A stretch of DNA of 64,000 nt from Lentisphaerota bacterium (GCA_012514035.1 JAAZBB010000077.1:1-64000), one strand, 5' to 3'; shown: positions 6,858 through 15,911, counted from the stretch's first letter. The notes: generated by a model from the sequence alone, not told the origin. Numbers and translations: made by a program.

Positions 6858-8896
6858 GCCCACAGCGCCCACCCCAGCAGCAGCACCAGCACCAGCACAA
6901 TGTAAAAGACATACCAATGCACCCGTCCCTGCTGCAGCCAGCGCAACTGCCCCATCCGCCACGCCGCCCGTCGGAACAGCGGATCAAAGAACAACTGGCT
7001 CGCCATGTCCGGCGTCTCCGACCGGTAGGCGCTGGCCGCCGGATACACCCCCGACGGCAGTTTGCTTTCGATCTGCGGGCGCAGGATGCCCCGCGCCGCC
7101 TGCGTCAACGGCTGGGCAAAGCCCGTCGCCGTGTACTGCATGCTCGCCGTCGGCGCCGCATAGCCACAATCCCACGTCACCGTCTCGCGGCCCGCGTGCC
7201 CCGCCAGCAGCCGGCGGCGAATCCCTGCCAGCGCCGCCACCGCCAGCACCAGCGCCGCTAGCAGCCCGAACAGCGCAATCGGCACCAGCGCGCGCACGGC
7301 ACCCGGCGCCGCCTCGGCGGGCGACATCCCGCCCGCCAGCAGCCCCACCACCGGCTCCATCCAGCGTACGCCCCGCGCCATCAACAGCCCGAACACCCCG
7401 CACAGCCCCGCCAGTGCCAGCATTGGAAGGCGCATGGACAGCCCGACCTCCGACGCCATGGCCGCCATGCCCGACCGCGGCTCACCTAAAAAGACGATCC
7501 CGAACGCCTTGGTGAAGCAAGCCGCCGCCAGCCCCCCCACCAGCGCCAGCGACACCAGCACCACCGCGCCGCCGAGCACCGCCGCATCCCCGCCGATGAT
7601 TCCCTCGATCGCCCCCACAAAGATCAGGAATTCACTGACAAACCCATTCAGTGGCGGCAGGCCGCAGATCGCCACCGACCCGATCAGAAACGTCGCGCCC
7701 GTCCACGGCATCCGTTTCAGCGCGCCGCCCAGCAGATCGATGTTGCGCGTGCCCGTCGCGTGCGTCACCGCGCCCGCCCCGAGAAACAGCAGCCCCTTGA
7801 ATATCGCGTGGTTCAGCACATGCAGCAATCCGCCGGCGAACCCCAGCGCGGCGAGACCCGGCAGGCCCAGTGTCATCCCCAGCATCCCCAGGCCGATCCC
7901 CAGTGCGATGATGCCGATGTTCTCCACGCTGTGATACGCCAGCAGCCGCTTGAGATCATGCTGCGCCAGTGCAAACAGCACGCCCAGAATTCCAGATGCC
8001 GCGCCGATCCCCAGGACCAGCCAGGCGCACCAGCCCGGAACCGTCCCCAGAATCGCCAGCAGCCGCACGATCCCATAGATGCCGGTTTTGATCATCACGC
8101 CCGACATCACCGCCGACACCGGGCTCGGCGCCGCCGGGTGGGCCTCCGGCAGCCAGACATGCAGGGGATACAGCCCGGCCTTGGTCCCGAATCCGGCCAG
8201 CCCCAGCAAGAACAGCCCCCCCGCCATGCCCGCCGGGGCCGCATAGGTTCCGAAATCCTGCGATCCGGCCGCACGCCCCAGCAGCACGAACAAGCCGATC
8301 AGCAACGCCGTGCCGAGGTGCGTGGCCACCAGGTAAATCCAGCCCGCGTGCGCCGACCGGGAATCCGCCTCGTCGAAAATCACCAGGAAAAACGACGCCA
8401 TCGTCATAATCTCCCATGCCGCCAGGAACAGCACCCCGTTGCGGGCCGCGACCACCAGCGCCATGCTCGCCACCAGCCCGTTATAGAACAGCCAGAAGCG
8501 GCCCGGATTCCGCCCCTTCCACGAACGGAAATAGCCGATGGCATACAGCGCCGCCAGCCCCGACAGCAGGAACAGCGGAATCAGGAAAAAGGCGCTCAGG
8601 GGGTCCAGGCCCAGGCGGAATTCGCCGTAAGGCATCCGCCAAGGCCTCGCCACGGTCAGGTCCACCCGCCGGAGCAGCGCTCCGACCGCTGCCGCCAGTC
8701 CCGCGCCGCAGGCCAGTCCCGCGCCGCCCGCGCCGATCCCAACCGCCCAGCGCTCGGACCACCGCCCCGCCAACAGCGATCCGACGCCGGACGCGGCCAG
8801 GAGCGCCAGCGCCCCCGCCAAGAGCCCAAACAGATAAATTCCTTCCAGCGGCATGGCAAGATAAACGAATAATGGACACGAATACACCCCGGCCAT
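6854..8896 (-). CDS. Hyf-like antiporter-type membrane subunit HyfB
   Basis: 680 residues and the first gene of the hyf-like operon. It is a NuoL/HyfB-type antiporter-like protein: KAGLYPLHVWLPEAHPAAPSP and HDLKRLLAYHSVENIGIIALG carry the conserved Lys/His residues, and the C-terminal extension (VTWDCGYAAPTASMQYTATGF) is typical of HyfB/HycC. The start is uncertain. ATG 8896 gives an unusual N terminus, while ATG 8854 (MPLEGIYLFGLL) begins directly at the first helix; neither has a clear Shine-Dalgarno. The promoter at 8923-8950 would place the transcript start about 20 nt before 8896, so both are possible. HyfD is absent, so the complex has two antiporter-like subunits (this one and HyfF-like). 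Confidence 0.83.
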   Translation of the reverse strand: MAGVYSCPLFVYLAMPLEGIYLFGLLAGALALLAASGVGSLLAGRWSERWAVGIGAGGAGLACGAGLAAAVGALLRRVDLTVARPWRMPYGEFRLGLDPLSAFFLIPLFLLSGLAALYAIGYFRSWKGRNPGRFWLFYNGLVASMALVVAARNGVLFLAAWEIMTMASFFLVIFDEADSRSAHAGWIYLVATHLGTALLIGLFVLLGRAAGSQDFGTYAAPAGMAGGLFLLGLAGFGTKAGLYPLHVWLPEAHPAAPSPVSAVMSGVMIKTGIYGIVRLLAILGTVPGWCAWLVLGIGAASGILGVLFALAQHDLKRLLAYHSVENIGIIALGIGLGMLGMTLGLPGLAALGFAGGLLHVLNHAIFKGLLFLGAGAVTHATGTRNIDLLGGALKRMPWTGATFLIGSVAICGLPPLNGFVSEFLIFVGAIEGIIGGDAAVLGGAVVLVSLALVGGLAAACFTKAFGIVFLGEPRSGMAAMASEVGLSMRLPMLALAGLCGVFGLLMARGVRWMEPVVGLLAGGMSPAEAAPGAVRALVPIALFGLLAALVLAVAALAGIRRRLLAGHAGRETVTWDCGYAAPTASMQYTATGFAQPLTQAARGILRPQIESKLPSGVYPAASAYRSETPDMASQLFFDPLFRRAAWRMGQLRWLQQGRVHWYVFYIVLVLVLLLGWALWA

Positions 8897-8922
8897 GACT
8901 GGTCCGGGGAAATCAACTGCGG

Positions 8923-8950
8923 CTTATACGCCATTTCCAAGGCGTGTCAA
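8923..8950 (-). promoter_or_regulatory. Sigma-70-type promoter of the hyf-like operon
   Basis: Reading leftward, TTGACA (8950-8945), a 16-bp spacer and TATAAG (8928-8923) form a near-consensus housekeeping promoter in the 89-bp gap between recR and the hyfB-like gene. It separates the hyf-like operon from the upstream recR-ybaB-dnaX unit on the same strand and predicts initiation near 8916. Confidence 0.75.
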
Positions 8951-8985
8951 GCAAGCCCCCTGAGCTCTGACGTCTGATCTATTCT

Positions 8986-9579
8986 TCAAGCTTCCGTCCG
9001 GCCCCGGATCGCGCGGCCCAGCGTCACGGGATCGGAATACGCGATGGCGCTGCCGGCCGGGATGCCGAGCGCCAGGCGGCTGATTTTGATCCGGGGCAAT
9101 TGCTGCGAGAAAACGTGCCGCAGATAAGATGCGGTCGCTTCGCTCTCCACGTCGGAATTGAGCGCCAGCAGGACTTCCTTGACGGTGGCCGCGCGCTCCA
9201 GCAGGGCGGGCAGCCGCAGGTCCCCGATCCCCTCGCCACGCATCGGGGACATTTTCCCCAGCAGGGCGAAATAGCGGCCGCGGTATTCGCCGCTGCGCTC
9301 GATCAGGGCGATGTCCGCCGGATCTTCCACTACGCAAAGAATATCATCCTCGCGGCGGGGATCGGCGCACAGGCGGCAGGGATTCTCCTCCCGGGCCGTC
9401 ACGCTGCCGCACAGCTTGCAGGCCGTCAGCTTGGTCCGCGCCTCATCCAGGGCCGTCGCCAGCTCCCGGGCGGTTCCCGAGGAATTCCGCACCAGATGGA
9501 TGGCCATGCGCTCCGCGGTCCGCCGACCGACACCCGGCAATTGGGCCAGGGCCGCCGTCAAATGCGCCAGCGGATCCAC
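8986..9579 (-). CDS. recR: Recombination protein RecR
   Basis: 197 residues, the usual length for RecR, which with RecO loads RecA at gapped DNA in the RecF pathway. The N-terminal helix-hairpin-helix (LAQLPGVGRRTAERMAIHLV), the zinc finger (CKLCGSV...CRLC, about residues 54-72) and the Toprim domain (LCVVEDPADIALIERS; GKMSPMRGEGIGDL) are all present in order. It follows ybaB by 3 bp, the classic dnaX-ybaB-recR order found across bacteria. The last gene of this housekeeping unit; the next gene downstream has its own promoter. Confidence 0.95.
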   Translation of the reverse strand: MDPLAHLTAALAQLPGVGRRTAERMAIHLVRNSSGTARELATALDEARTKLTACKLCGSVTAREENPCRLCADPRREDDILCVVEDPADIALIERSGEYRGRYFALLGKMSPMRGEGIGDLRLPALLERAATVKEVLLALNSDVESEATASYLRHVFSQQLPRIKISRLALGIPAGSAIAYSDPVTLGRAIRGRTEA

Positions 9580-9582
9580 CAG

Positions 9583-9900
9583 CTAAAACCCCATGCCGGG
9601 CGGCAGGCCCATGCCGGCGGTCAGCTTTTTCATTTCGCTTGCGGCGGTTTCTTTGGCCAGGTCCTGCGCCCCGCGCACGGCGGTCAGCACCAAGTCTTCC
9701 AGCATTTCGGTGTCGCCAGCCTGCGCCACCTTGGGATCAATCCGGATCGCCGCGATGTTGCCATCGCCCATAATCTTGACCGTGACGGCTCCCCCGCCGG
9801 CGCTGTGCTCCAGCTCGATGGCCGCCAGCGATTCCTGTGCCTTGGCCATGCTCTTCTGCATGTCGGCGGCCTGTTTCATCAATTTCATGATATTCGGCAT
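9583..9900 (-). CDS. ybaB: YbaB/EbfC family nucleoid-associated protein
   Basis: 105 residues. The N-terminal MPNIMKLMKQAADMQKSMAKAQESL helix, the central GGGAVTVKIMGDGNIAAIRIDP strand pair and the C-terminal GMGLPPGMGF tail are typical of YbaB/EbfC, a small dimeric DNA-binding protein with a tweezer-like fold. It starts 15 bp after the dnaX stop and ends 3 bp before recR, in the widespread conserved gene trio; the functional link with the other two remains unclear. Confidence 0.93.
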   Translation of the reverse strand: MPNIMKLMKQAADMQKSMAKAQESLAAIELEHSAGGGAVTVKIMGDGNIAAIRIDPKVAQAGDTEMLEDLVLTAVRGAQDLAKETAASEMKKLTAGMGLPPGMGF

Positions 9901-9915
9901 GGGATCCTTTCCCGA

Positions 9916-11547
9916 CTATTCGCGAATGTCGATTAAATCGCCCCCGAACTCCTCGAGGGTTTTCCGGACCAGGGGGTCATCGGCCAGTTTTTTTTTCGTT
10001 GAGGCACGGGCAAATGGCGCCGGCGCATCCGGACAGGCTTTGGCCTTGGCGGAGGACCTGGCCGGCGACTCCGTCTCTGCCCGAGGGCGATCCTCCAGGA
10101 CGAATTTCACGCCGACCGGGCGCTTCAACTCGCGGCCGATGGCCTTTTCAATCGCCAAGCGCGTTCGCGAGGTATCCACCTGCTTCAAGTGTTCGCCGAA
10201 CTCCGGATCAAAGCCCAGCACGACATGATCGCCTTCGACCCGCACCGGTTCGGCTTCTTTCAGGTAGGGGGCGGCGAGCTGTGCCGTTTCCGCAATCGTC
10301 CCGAGGAGAGCCGGCCACCGGCTCTTCAAGTGGGCCACCTCTTGCCGGCCGGGCGGCCGGGAAGCCGATGCCCGGGCGGCCGCGGGCGGATCCGCCGGAA
10401 CATCTGCCGCCGGACCGGCCTGAATCTGCTGAATCAACTCATCGATGCTGACCACGGTGGCGGCGCGGGTTGCTTTGAGCAGCGCCACTTCCACCACGGT
10501 GCGGCGGGAGAGCGCGAAACGCGCCTGATTCGCCGCCTCGGTCAGAATTTCCAGTACCCGCAGCAGCTTCTCCGCATCGGCCAGCGCCGCCTGAGCCTTC
10601 AACCCATCGAGCTGGCTCGCGGTCAAGTCGAACGAATCCGCCAGTTCCGGCGCGTATTTCCACACCAGGACGTTCCGGAGGTGTCCCAGCAGCTCCTGCA
10701 CCAGCCGCTGCAGATCGCGACCGCCTTCATCCAGCTCCGCCACGGTTTTCAAGGCCGCCGCCGCATCCCCCATCAAGACCGCGGTGGCAAGCTGGTCGAT
10801 CGTGGACCACGACACCAGGCCGAACACGCCCAGCACATCCGCTTCCTCGATCGTCTCGCCCTTGAACGAAACGATCTGATCCAGCGCCGATTCCGCGTCG
10901 CGCAGCCCGCCTTCCGCGCCGCGGGCGATGGCCAGCAGCGCTTCTTCGCTGACCTTCCATTTCTCCGCCTTGGCGATTTCCTTCAGGCGGCCGACGATCT
11001 CCTTGATTCCGATGCGCCGCAAATCGAACCGCTGGCAGCGCGACAGGATGGTCGCCGGCACCTTGTGGACATCCGTCGTAGCCAGCAGGAACTTCGCGTG
11101 CGGCGGGGGTTCTTCAAGAGTCTTCAGCAGGGCGTTGAACGCTCCGGTGCTGAGCATGTGGACTTCGTCGATGATGTAGATCTTGTAGGGCCCCCGCGCC
11201 GGCGCATAGCGCACGTTGTCGCGGAGCTCGCGCACGTGGTCCACCTGCGTATTCGAGGCGGCATCGATTTCAATCACGTCGAGGCTGTTGCCCGCCACGA
11301 TCTCCCGGCAGGAGTCGCATTTATCGCACGGATCGGGATTCTGGCCGCGCTTCTGGCAGTTGAGCGCCTTGGCCAGCAGGCGTGCCGTGGTCGTCTTGCC
11401 GGTGCCCCGCGGCCCCACAAACAGGTAGGCATGAGCCACCCGGCCGGTCTGGATCGCCCGGGACAGGGTTTGGATGACATGATCCTGCCCGACGACCTGT
11501 TCAAACTGTTGCGGGCGCCATTTGCGCGCCAAAACCTCATAAGACAT
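9916..11547 (-). CDS. dnaX: DNA polymerase III subunits gamma/tau
   Basis: 543 residues from ATG 11547 (MSYEVLARKWRP, the usual DnaX start). It is the clamp-loader ATPase: Walker A GPRGTGKTTTARLLA, a zinc module CQKRGQNPDPCDKCDSC, Walker B IIDEVHMLS and sensor SRCQRFDLRR follow in order. The C-terminal third is less conserved, proline- and alanine-rich, and ends DLIDIRE; this corresponds to tau-specific sequence contacting polymerase. No obvious slippery A-run frameshift site for a separate gamma product was noticed. The open frame continues upstream of 11547, but that region encodes the SRP RNA, so the longer start is rejected. ybaB and recR follow. Confidence 0.95.
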   Translation of the reverse strand: MSYEVLARKWRPQQFEQVVGQDHVIQTLSRAIQTGRVAHAYLFVGPRGTGKTTTARLLAKALNCQKRGQNPDPCDKCDSCREIVAGNSLDVIEIDAASNTQVDHVRELRDNVRYAPARGPYKIYIIDEVHMLSTGAFNALLKTLEEPPPHAKFLLATTDVHKVPATILSRCQRFDLRRIGIKEIVGRLKEIAKAEKWKVSEEALLAIARGAEGGLRDAESALDQIVSFKGETIEEADVLGVFGLVSWSTIDQLATAVLMGDAAAALKTVAELDEGGRDLQRLVQELLGHLRNVLVWKYAPELADSFDLTASQLDGLKAQAALADAEKLLRVLEILTEAANQARFALSRRTVVEVALLKATRAATVVSIDELIQQIQAGPAADVPADPPAAARASASRPPGRQEVAHLKSRWPALLGTIAETAQLAAPYLKEAEPVRVEGDHVVLGFDPEFGEHLKQVDTSRTRLAIEKAIGRELKRPVGVKFVLEDRPRAETESPARSSAKAKACPDAPAPFARASTKKKLADDPLVRKTLEEFGGDLIDIRE

Positions 11548-11589
11548 GCTGTCTCTCCCGAAGGGCATTGTTGCCGGCGTTCCGCCGAG

Positions 11590-11710
11590 CCGGCCGTCAC
11601 GGGCCAGGACACCCACGGCACCCGGAAGAGCGGCCATGCCGTTGCTGCCTTCCGGCCCTGGCGGGGTTCTGGCCGCATCCGTCGCATGGGACCCAACCCG
11701 TGACAACCGG
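11590..11710 (-). ncRNA. ffs: Signal recognition particle RNA, bacterial small type
   Basis: Read on the minus strand, 11667-11635 contains GCCAGGGCCGGAAGGCAGCA, matching the conserved SRP domain IV (CAGG-CCGGAAGG-AGCA) where Ffh binds. Flanking halves pair over a long distance: GTCACGGG (11704-11697) with CCCGTGAC (11603-11596), extended outward by CCGGTT with GGCCGG through two G-T wobbles. That gives a ~121-nt hairpin of the size and shape of the Gram-negative SRP RNA. It lies 42 bp upstream of dnaX, a common position for ffs. The exact ends are estimated from the pairing. Confidence 0.88.
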
Positions 11711-11858
11711 CCCGGCGGCACCCCGGTCCGGTGCGCCGGAAACCTGTCCGGCAGACGTCAAACACCCTATCTTCCCCCCCGCCGAATTGCAATCCCAACT
11801 CCATCCCGATCGGACATGGAAATTGACAATTGAGCATTCGGATATGCCCCCCGCTGCT

Positions 11859-12548
11859 CTATCTCCGCCGAATCCATTCCTCCGCGCGGTATTTTTCCCC
11901 CAGCGTTCCGGCTTCGGCCCAAACCTCCGTCGGCGCGTCGCCCTGTTCCCACTCCAGTTTCCACTCTGCCCCCAGCGAGTCGCGGATGGCCGCCTCGAAT
12001 TCTCCGGCCCGATCCCGCCCTCCAGGCACCTGCAACGAGCCTTGGTACAGCACCGTATCCCCATAGCGCCGGATCGCCCCGCCCAGCGCCTTCCCCGCCT
12101 CGGTCATCACGTCCAGCGCCACCGGCTCCTGAAAGCATTGCGACGCCCCCCCCGTCCGCCCCCGCGGACCGCTCCGTCCCCCGGCGCACAGCGTCGCCGC
12201 CAATCCCAGCCCGCGCAAACCGCCGACCATCGCGGCATGAAGCCGCCGATAGATGTCCCCCGGCCTCAGCGCCCCTTTCGCCGGAAACACGCAGGAAAAG
12301 GTCAAGTCATCCAAATGCGGGACCACTCCGCCCCCCGTCGGACGCCGCGTATAATTGTTACCGATGCCCCCCGGCAGCGCGACCTCCACTTCCGCCATCC
12401 TCTGGGCGTAGCCGAAGGTCGCGGCCGGGCCGGTCCACCGGAAGAACCGGATGCAGAATGCGTCCGGCCGCGATTGTGCCAGCGCTTCGTCCAGCGCCAT
12501 CTGGCCGAAGACATCGAGCGGGGGGGATTCCAGAAGGAGGCCGGTCAT
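11859..12548 (-). CDS. lplA: Lipoate-protein ligase A family protein
   Basis: 229 residues of the biotin/lipoate ligase fold. Recognised motifs: TRRPTGGGVVPHLDDLTFS (the RRxxGGGxV lipoate/adenylate loop) and GKALGGAIRR followed by LYQGSL, with the catalytic Lys in GKA. It would attach lipoate, or octanoate from carrier protein, to the lipoyl Lys of target proteins. The gene follows gcvPB on the same strand after an 85-bp gap containing heptad repeats, and the obvious client, GcvH, is encoded 3 kb upstream in the same cluster. The protein is shorter than E. coli LplA (~338 residues), lacking the C-terminal domain, so an LplA/LipM-type octanoyltransferase activity is also possible. The region 120-135 is Gly/Arg-rich and atypical. 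Confidence 0.85.
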   Translation of the reverse strand: MTGLLLESPPLDVFGQMALDEALAQSRPDAFCIRFFRWTGPAATFGYAQRMAEVEVALPGGIGNNYTRRPTGGGVVPHLDDLTFSCVFPAKGALRPGDIYRRLHAAMVGGLRGLGLAATLCAGGRSGPRGRTGGASQCFQEPVALDVMTEAGKALGGAIRRYGDTVLYQGSLQVPGGRDRAGEFEAAIRDSLGAEWKLEWEQGDAPTEVWAEAGTLGEKYRAEEWIRRR

Positions 12549-12633
12549 AGGGTTCAGGGTTCAGGCAAATCCAATGATCCATCGGCTCCGGCTCCTCGGC
12601 CCCTGTCATTTCTGAACCCTGACCTCTGCCCCC

Positions 12634-14076
12634 TCATCCCCATGCCACGTTAGGATTGCGGGCGGCAGCCAGTTCGTCCAGACGCCGGACGGGCAGGTCG
12701 TGCGGCGCGGTTTTCACCTTTTCCGGATCGGACAGCGCCTCGGCATGAATGGCCCGCAGCGCCGACACAAAGGCCTCCAGGGTTTCCCGGGTCTCCGTCT
12801 CCGTCGGCTCGATCATGAGCGCTTCATGGACGATCAGGGGAAAATAGATCGTAGGGGCGTGAAACCCATGATCCAACAGCCGCTTGGCCACATCGAGAGT
12901 CTTGAGGCCGTTCATTTTCTCCGGCTCGGTCCGCAGCACGCATTCGTGCAGGCAAGGTTCGTCCACCGCCGCAGGATACAGGTCCTTCAGCCGGGCGCGC
13001 ACGTAATTGGCGTTGAGGATGGCGTTCTCCGCCACGCTTCGCAACCGCAGCGCATCGTGCCCGCGCAAATACGCATAGGCCTTCAGGATCACGCCCACGT
13101 TTCCGGCGAAACTACGCATCCGGCCGATACTGCCCGGACACCGGGTTTGGAGCTTGAACCGTCCGTTCTTCTCAACCACGCGGGGCACCGGCAGGAATTT
13201 CGCCAGCCGGGCCTGCACCCCGACCGGACCCGAGCCGGGGCCGCCGCCGCCGTGGGGCGTCGAAAAGGACTTGTGCAGATTCAGGTGCAGGATATCCACG
13301 CCGAAGTCGGCCGGCTTGGCGAGTCCCATCAGCGCGTTGAAGTTGGCCCCGTCCATGTAGAGCAGCGCCCCCACCGCATGGGTGGCCTCTGCAATCTCCC
13401 GGATCTGGCGCTCGAACAGTCCCAGGGTATTGGGCACCGTCAGCATCACCATGGCCGTCTGCGGCCCCAGTGCCATCCGCAACGCGTCCAGATCCAGGCG
13501 ACCGTCCGCACGCGAAGCCACGGTCCTGACTGCAAAACCGCCCAAGGCGGCGGAGGCCGGATTCGTGCCATGCGACGAATCCGCCACCAGGATTTCCTTG
13601 CGCTTCCGGTCGCCGCGCGCGCGATGGAAGGCCGCGGCCACGAGAATGCCGGTGAATTCGCCGTGCGCACCGGCCGCCGGCTGGAGCGTGAACGCCGCCA
13701 GCCCGGTCAACTCGCACAACAGCCTCTCCAGGCGGAACAGCACCTCCAAGGTGCCCTGCACGGCAGTCTCCGGCGCGCACGGATGCGCCGCCGCGAATCC
13801 CTCCAGCGCCGCCACCTCCTCGTTCGCGCGCGGATTGTGTTTCATCGTGCACGAGCCCAGCGGATAGAAATGGGTGTCGAGGCAGTAGTTGAGCTGCGAC
13901 AGCCGGGTATAGTGGCGCACCACCTCGGATTCCGCCATTTCCGGCAGGCGGGGCGGCACCCGGCGGAGAACATGATGCGGCAACCAATCCGCCGCCGGCC
14001 GCGAAGCCTTGGCGAACCAGATCCCGCGGCGCCCCGGCACGCTCTTCTCGATGGACAGTTTTTCGGAAGATGTCAT
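12634..14076 (-). CDS. gcvPB: Glycine dehydrogenase (decarboxylating) subunit 2
   Basis: 480 residues from ATG 14076, overlapping the gcvPA stop (ATGA). It is the C-terminal half of the PLP-dependent P protein of the glycine cleavage system; with GcvPA it decarboxylates glycine and transfers aminomethyl to lipoyl-GcvH. Visible hallmarks are FYPLGSCTMKHNP, LVADSSHGTNPASA, and the PLP-Lys segment LHLNLHKSFSTPHGGGGPGS. The glycine-rich loop after the Lys is intact. A two-gene P protein is typical of Firmicutes, Thermotoga and many anaerobes, in contrast to the fused ~950-residue enzyme of proteobacteria. The start was chosen for the overlap and because family similarity begins soon after. Confidence 0.95.
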   Translation of the reverse strand: MTSSEKLSIEKSVPGRRGIWFAKASRPAADWLPHHVLRRVPPRLPEMAESEVVRHYTRLSQLNYCLDTHFYPLGSCTMKHNPRANEEVAALEGFAAAHPCAPETAVQGTLEVLFRLERLLCELTGLAAFTLQPAAGAHGEFTGILVAAAFHRARGDRKRKEILVADSSHGTNPASAALGGFAVRTVASRADGRLDLDALRMALGPQTAMVMLTVPNTLGLFERQIREIAEATHAVGALLYMDGANFNALMGLAKPADFGVDILHLNLHKSFSTPHGGGGPGSGPVGVQARLAKFLPVPRVVEKNGRFKLQTRCPGSIGRMRSFAGNVGVILKAYAYLRGHDALRLRSVAENAILNANYVRARLKDLYPAAVDEPCLHECVLRTEPEKMNGLKTLDVAKRLLDHGFHAPTIYFPLIVHEALMIEPTETETRETLEAFVSALRAIHAEALSDPEKVKTAPHDLPVRRLDELAAARNPNVAWG

Positions 14077-15404
14077 GGCGCAAAATCCCCCAGTGCCGCG
14101 ACAAACCGCTCGCACTCTTCCTCCGTGCGCTGTTCCGTCACGCACACCAGCAAACTGTGCTTCCGCGTTGTGACATAGCGCCCCAGCGGCACGCCGGCCA
14201 GCAGACCCCGTTTCAACAAGGCCCGGCGTACGCGTTCCGCCGGCACCGGGCATTCCAGGACGAATTCATTGAAAAACGGGCCGTCAAAGCACAGACGGAA
14301 CCCCGGCACCGCGGCGGCCTGCTCCGCGAGCCGATGGGCCTTGTCCAGGCAGAGTTCCGCCATCTCCTTCAATCCGGCCGGACCCAGAAGCGCCAAGTGG
14401 ATCGTGGCCGCCAGCGCACACAGGGCTTCGTTCGAACAGATGTTGGAGGCGGCGCGTTCGCGGCGGATGTGCTGCTCGCGCGCCTGCAACGTCAGGACGA
14501 AGCCGCGCCGGCCGTCGGCATCGGTCGTGAGGCCGCAGATGCGCCCCGGAATGTGGCGCATATGCGCCTTTCGGCAGGCCAGCAGCCCGAGATACGGCCC
14601 CCCGTAATTCAAGGGATTGCCCAGGCCCTGACCTTCGCCCACGGCAAAGTCCGCCCCCCAGTGCCCCGGGGCTTCCAGCACGCCCAGACTGACCGGATCG
14701 GCAACGGCCACAACCAGCGCTCCGCGCCCATGGGCCCGTTCGGCCAGCACCGGGGCATCCTCCAGCAACCCGAAGAAATTGGGCGTGGCGACGACCACCG
14801 CGGCCACCGTTTCGTCGAGGCGCGCCTCCATCGCGGAGACATCCAGGCGGCCGGTTGGACAGGAAATGGTTTCCAGAACCGGCTCACCCTTCGCCCCAAA
14901 ATAGGTTTTCAGCACCTCGCGCCATTCCGGGTGCAGCGACTCCGGCAGGAGAATTTTATTCCGGCCCGTGATGCGCGCGGCGGCGGACACCGCCTCGGCC
15001 AGGGCTGTGGCGCCGTCGTAAAGCGAGGCATTGGCGGCATCCATGCCATACAGGGCGCAGATGGAGCTTTGGAACTCGTAAATCGCCTGAAGGGTGCCCT
15101 GGCTGGCCTCGGCTTGATACGGAGTGTACGCCGTCAGGAATTCGCCGCGCCGGATCAGGGCCTTGACCGCCGCGGGAACGAAATGATCCTGCGCGCCCGC
15201 GCCGGCGAAGCAGGCCAGCGGCTGGTTCCTGGCCGCCAAGGCGTGCGCATGGGCCATCAACTCCGGTTCGCTCAAGGCCGGCGGCCATTCGAAGTGCGCG
15301 GCGCGCAGATCGCCCGGGATTTGCGCCAGCAAGTCGTCCAACGAGGCCACGCCGATGGCGCGCAGCATCTCTTCGCGGTCGGTGGCGGTATGGGAGGAAT
15401 ACAT
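14073..15404 (-). CDS. gcvPA: Glycine dehydrogenase (decarboxylating) subunit 1
   Basis: 443 residues, the N-terminal-type half of P protein. MYSSHTATDREEMLRAIG, CFAGAGAQDHFVPAAV, YTPYQAEASQGTLQAIYEFQ and LTLQAREQHIRRERAASNIC are the typical GcvPA stretches. The subunit lacks the PLP lysine and forms a heterotetramer with GcvPB. Its stop overlaps the gcvPB start, while a 110-bp gap with inverted heptad repeats separates it from gcvH upstream. In that gap the sequence before ATG 15404 (revcomp GGATACGATCCC) has no strong Shine-Dalgarno, so its translation may depend on reinitiation or on the structure of the gap. Confidence 0.95.
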   Translation of the reverse strand: MYSSHTATDREEMLRAIGVASLDDLLAQIPGDLRAAHFEWPPALSEPELMAHAHALAARNQPLACFAGAGAQDHFVPAAVKALIRRGEFLTAYTPYQAEASQGTLQAIYEFQSSICALYGMDAANASLYDGATALAEAVSAAARITGRNKILLPESLHPEWREVLKTYFGAKGEPVLETISCPTGRLDVSAMEARLDETVAAVVVATPNFFGLLEDAPVLAERAHGRGALVVAVADPVSLGVLEAPGHWGADFAVGEGQGLGNPLNYGGPYLGLLACRKAHMRHIPGRICGLTTDADGRRGFVLTLQAREQHIRRERAASNICSNEALCALAATIHLALLGPAGLKEMAELCLDKAHRLAEQAAAVPGFRLCFDGPFFNEFVLECPVPAERVRRALLKRGLLAGVPLGRYVTTRKHSLLVCVTEQRTEEECERFVAALGDFAP

Positions 15405-15415
15405 GGGATCGTATC

Positions 15416-15513
15416 CAGAATTCAGAATTCAGAATTCAGAATGAAGATAAAAGAAATCAGCGGGAATCGGACAGCTTTCATTCTGACTCCGGAATCCTGA
15501 CTCGGGAATTCTT
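15416..15513. repeat. Heptad inverted repeat between gcvH and gcvPA
   Basis: 15416-15444 is a short tandem of AATTCAG, and 15477-15513 carries the complementary motifs. A perfect 10-bp inverted repeat, TCAGAATGAA (15436-15445) and TTCATTCTGA (15477-15486), closes a 31-nt loop. Equivalent heptad pairs occur in the other non-overlapping gaps of the gcv operon. Confidence 0.7.
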
Positions 15514-15514
15514 G

Positions 15515-15895
15515 CTAGTGGGATACACTCCTTTGGTATCCCTCGAAATCCATCAGGGAATCCAGTTCCGCCGGTCGGGCCATCTTGATCTTGAAGAACC
15601 AACCCTCGCCGTGCGGCGCCTGGTTCACCAGGCCGGGATTGTCGCCGAGGGCGTCATTCACGGCGGTCACCTCGCCCGAAACCGGTGCGAAGAAATCCGC
15701 GGCAGCCTTGACCGACTCGATCACCGCACAGGGCGTTCCCTGCTCCACCCGGGCGCCCACCTTGGGCAGTTCCACGAACACGACGTCGCTGATCTCTTTT
15801 TGGGCATAATCGCTGATGCCGACAGTGGCGACATCGCCTTCCGCACAAGCCCATTCGTGGGTCTTGGCAAAACGGCAGTTGGTCTCGTTGAACAT
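15515..15895 (-). CDS. gcvH: Glycine cleavage system H protein
   Basis: 126 residues from ATG 15895 (MFNETNCRFAKTHEW), preceded by a good AAGGAG Shine-Dalgarno 5 nt away; the longer frame to 15937 is rejected for this reason. It is the lipoylated carrier: KTHEWACAEGDVATVGISDYAQ is the family start, and the lipoyl lysine is in VIESVKAAADF. The C-terminal WFFKIKMARPAELDSLMDF is typical. It should be modified by the LplA-family protein of the same cluster and reoxidised by a lipoamide dehydrogenase not encoded in the window. Confidence 0.95.
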   Translation of the reverse strand: MFNETNCRFAKTHEWACAEGDVATVGISDYAQKEISDVVFVELPKVGARVEQGTPCAVIESVKAAADFFAPVSGEVTAVNDALGDNPGLVNQAPHGEGWFFKIKMARPAELDSLMDFEGYQRSVSH

Positions 15896-15911
15896 GATGG
15901 CTCCTTGGATA

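Noticed and set aside
11548..11721. N-terminal extension of dnaX
   Set aside because: This stretch carries the SRP RNA with its conserved CCGGAAGG domain and long-range pairing; DnaX normally starts MSYEVLARKWRP.
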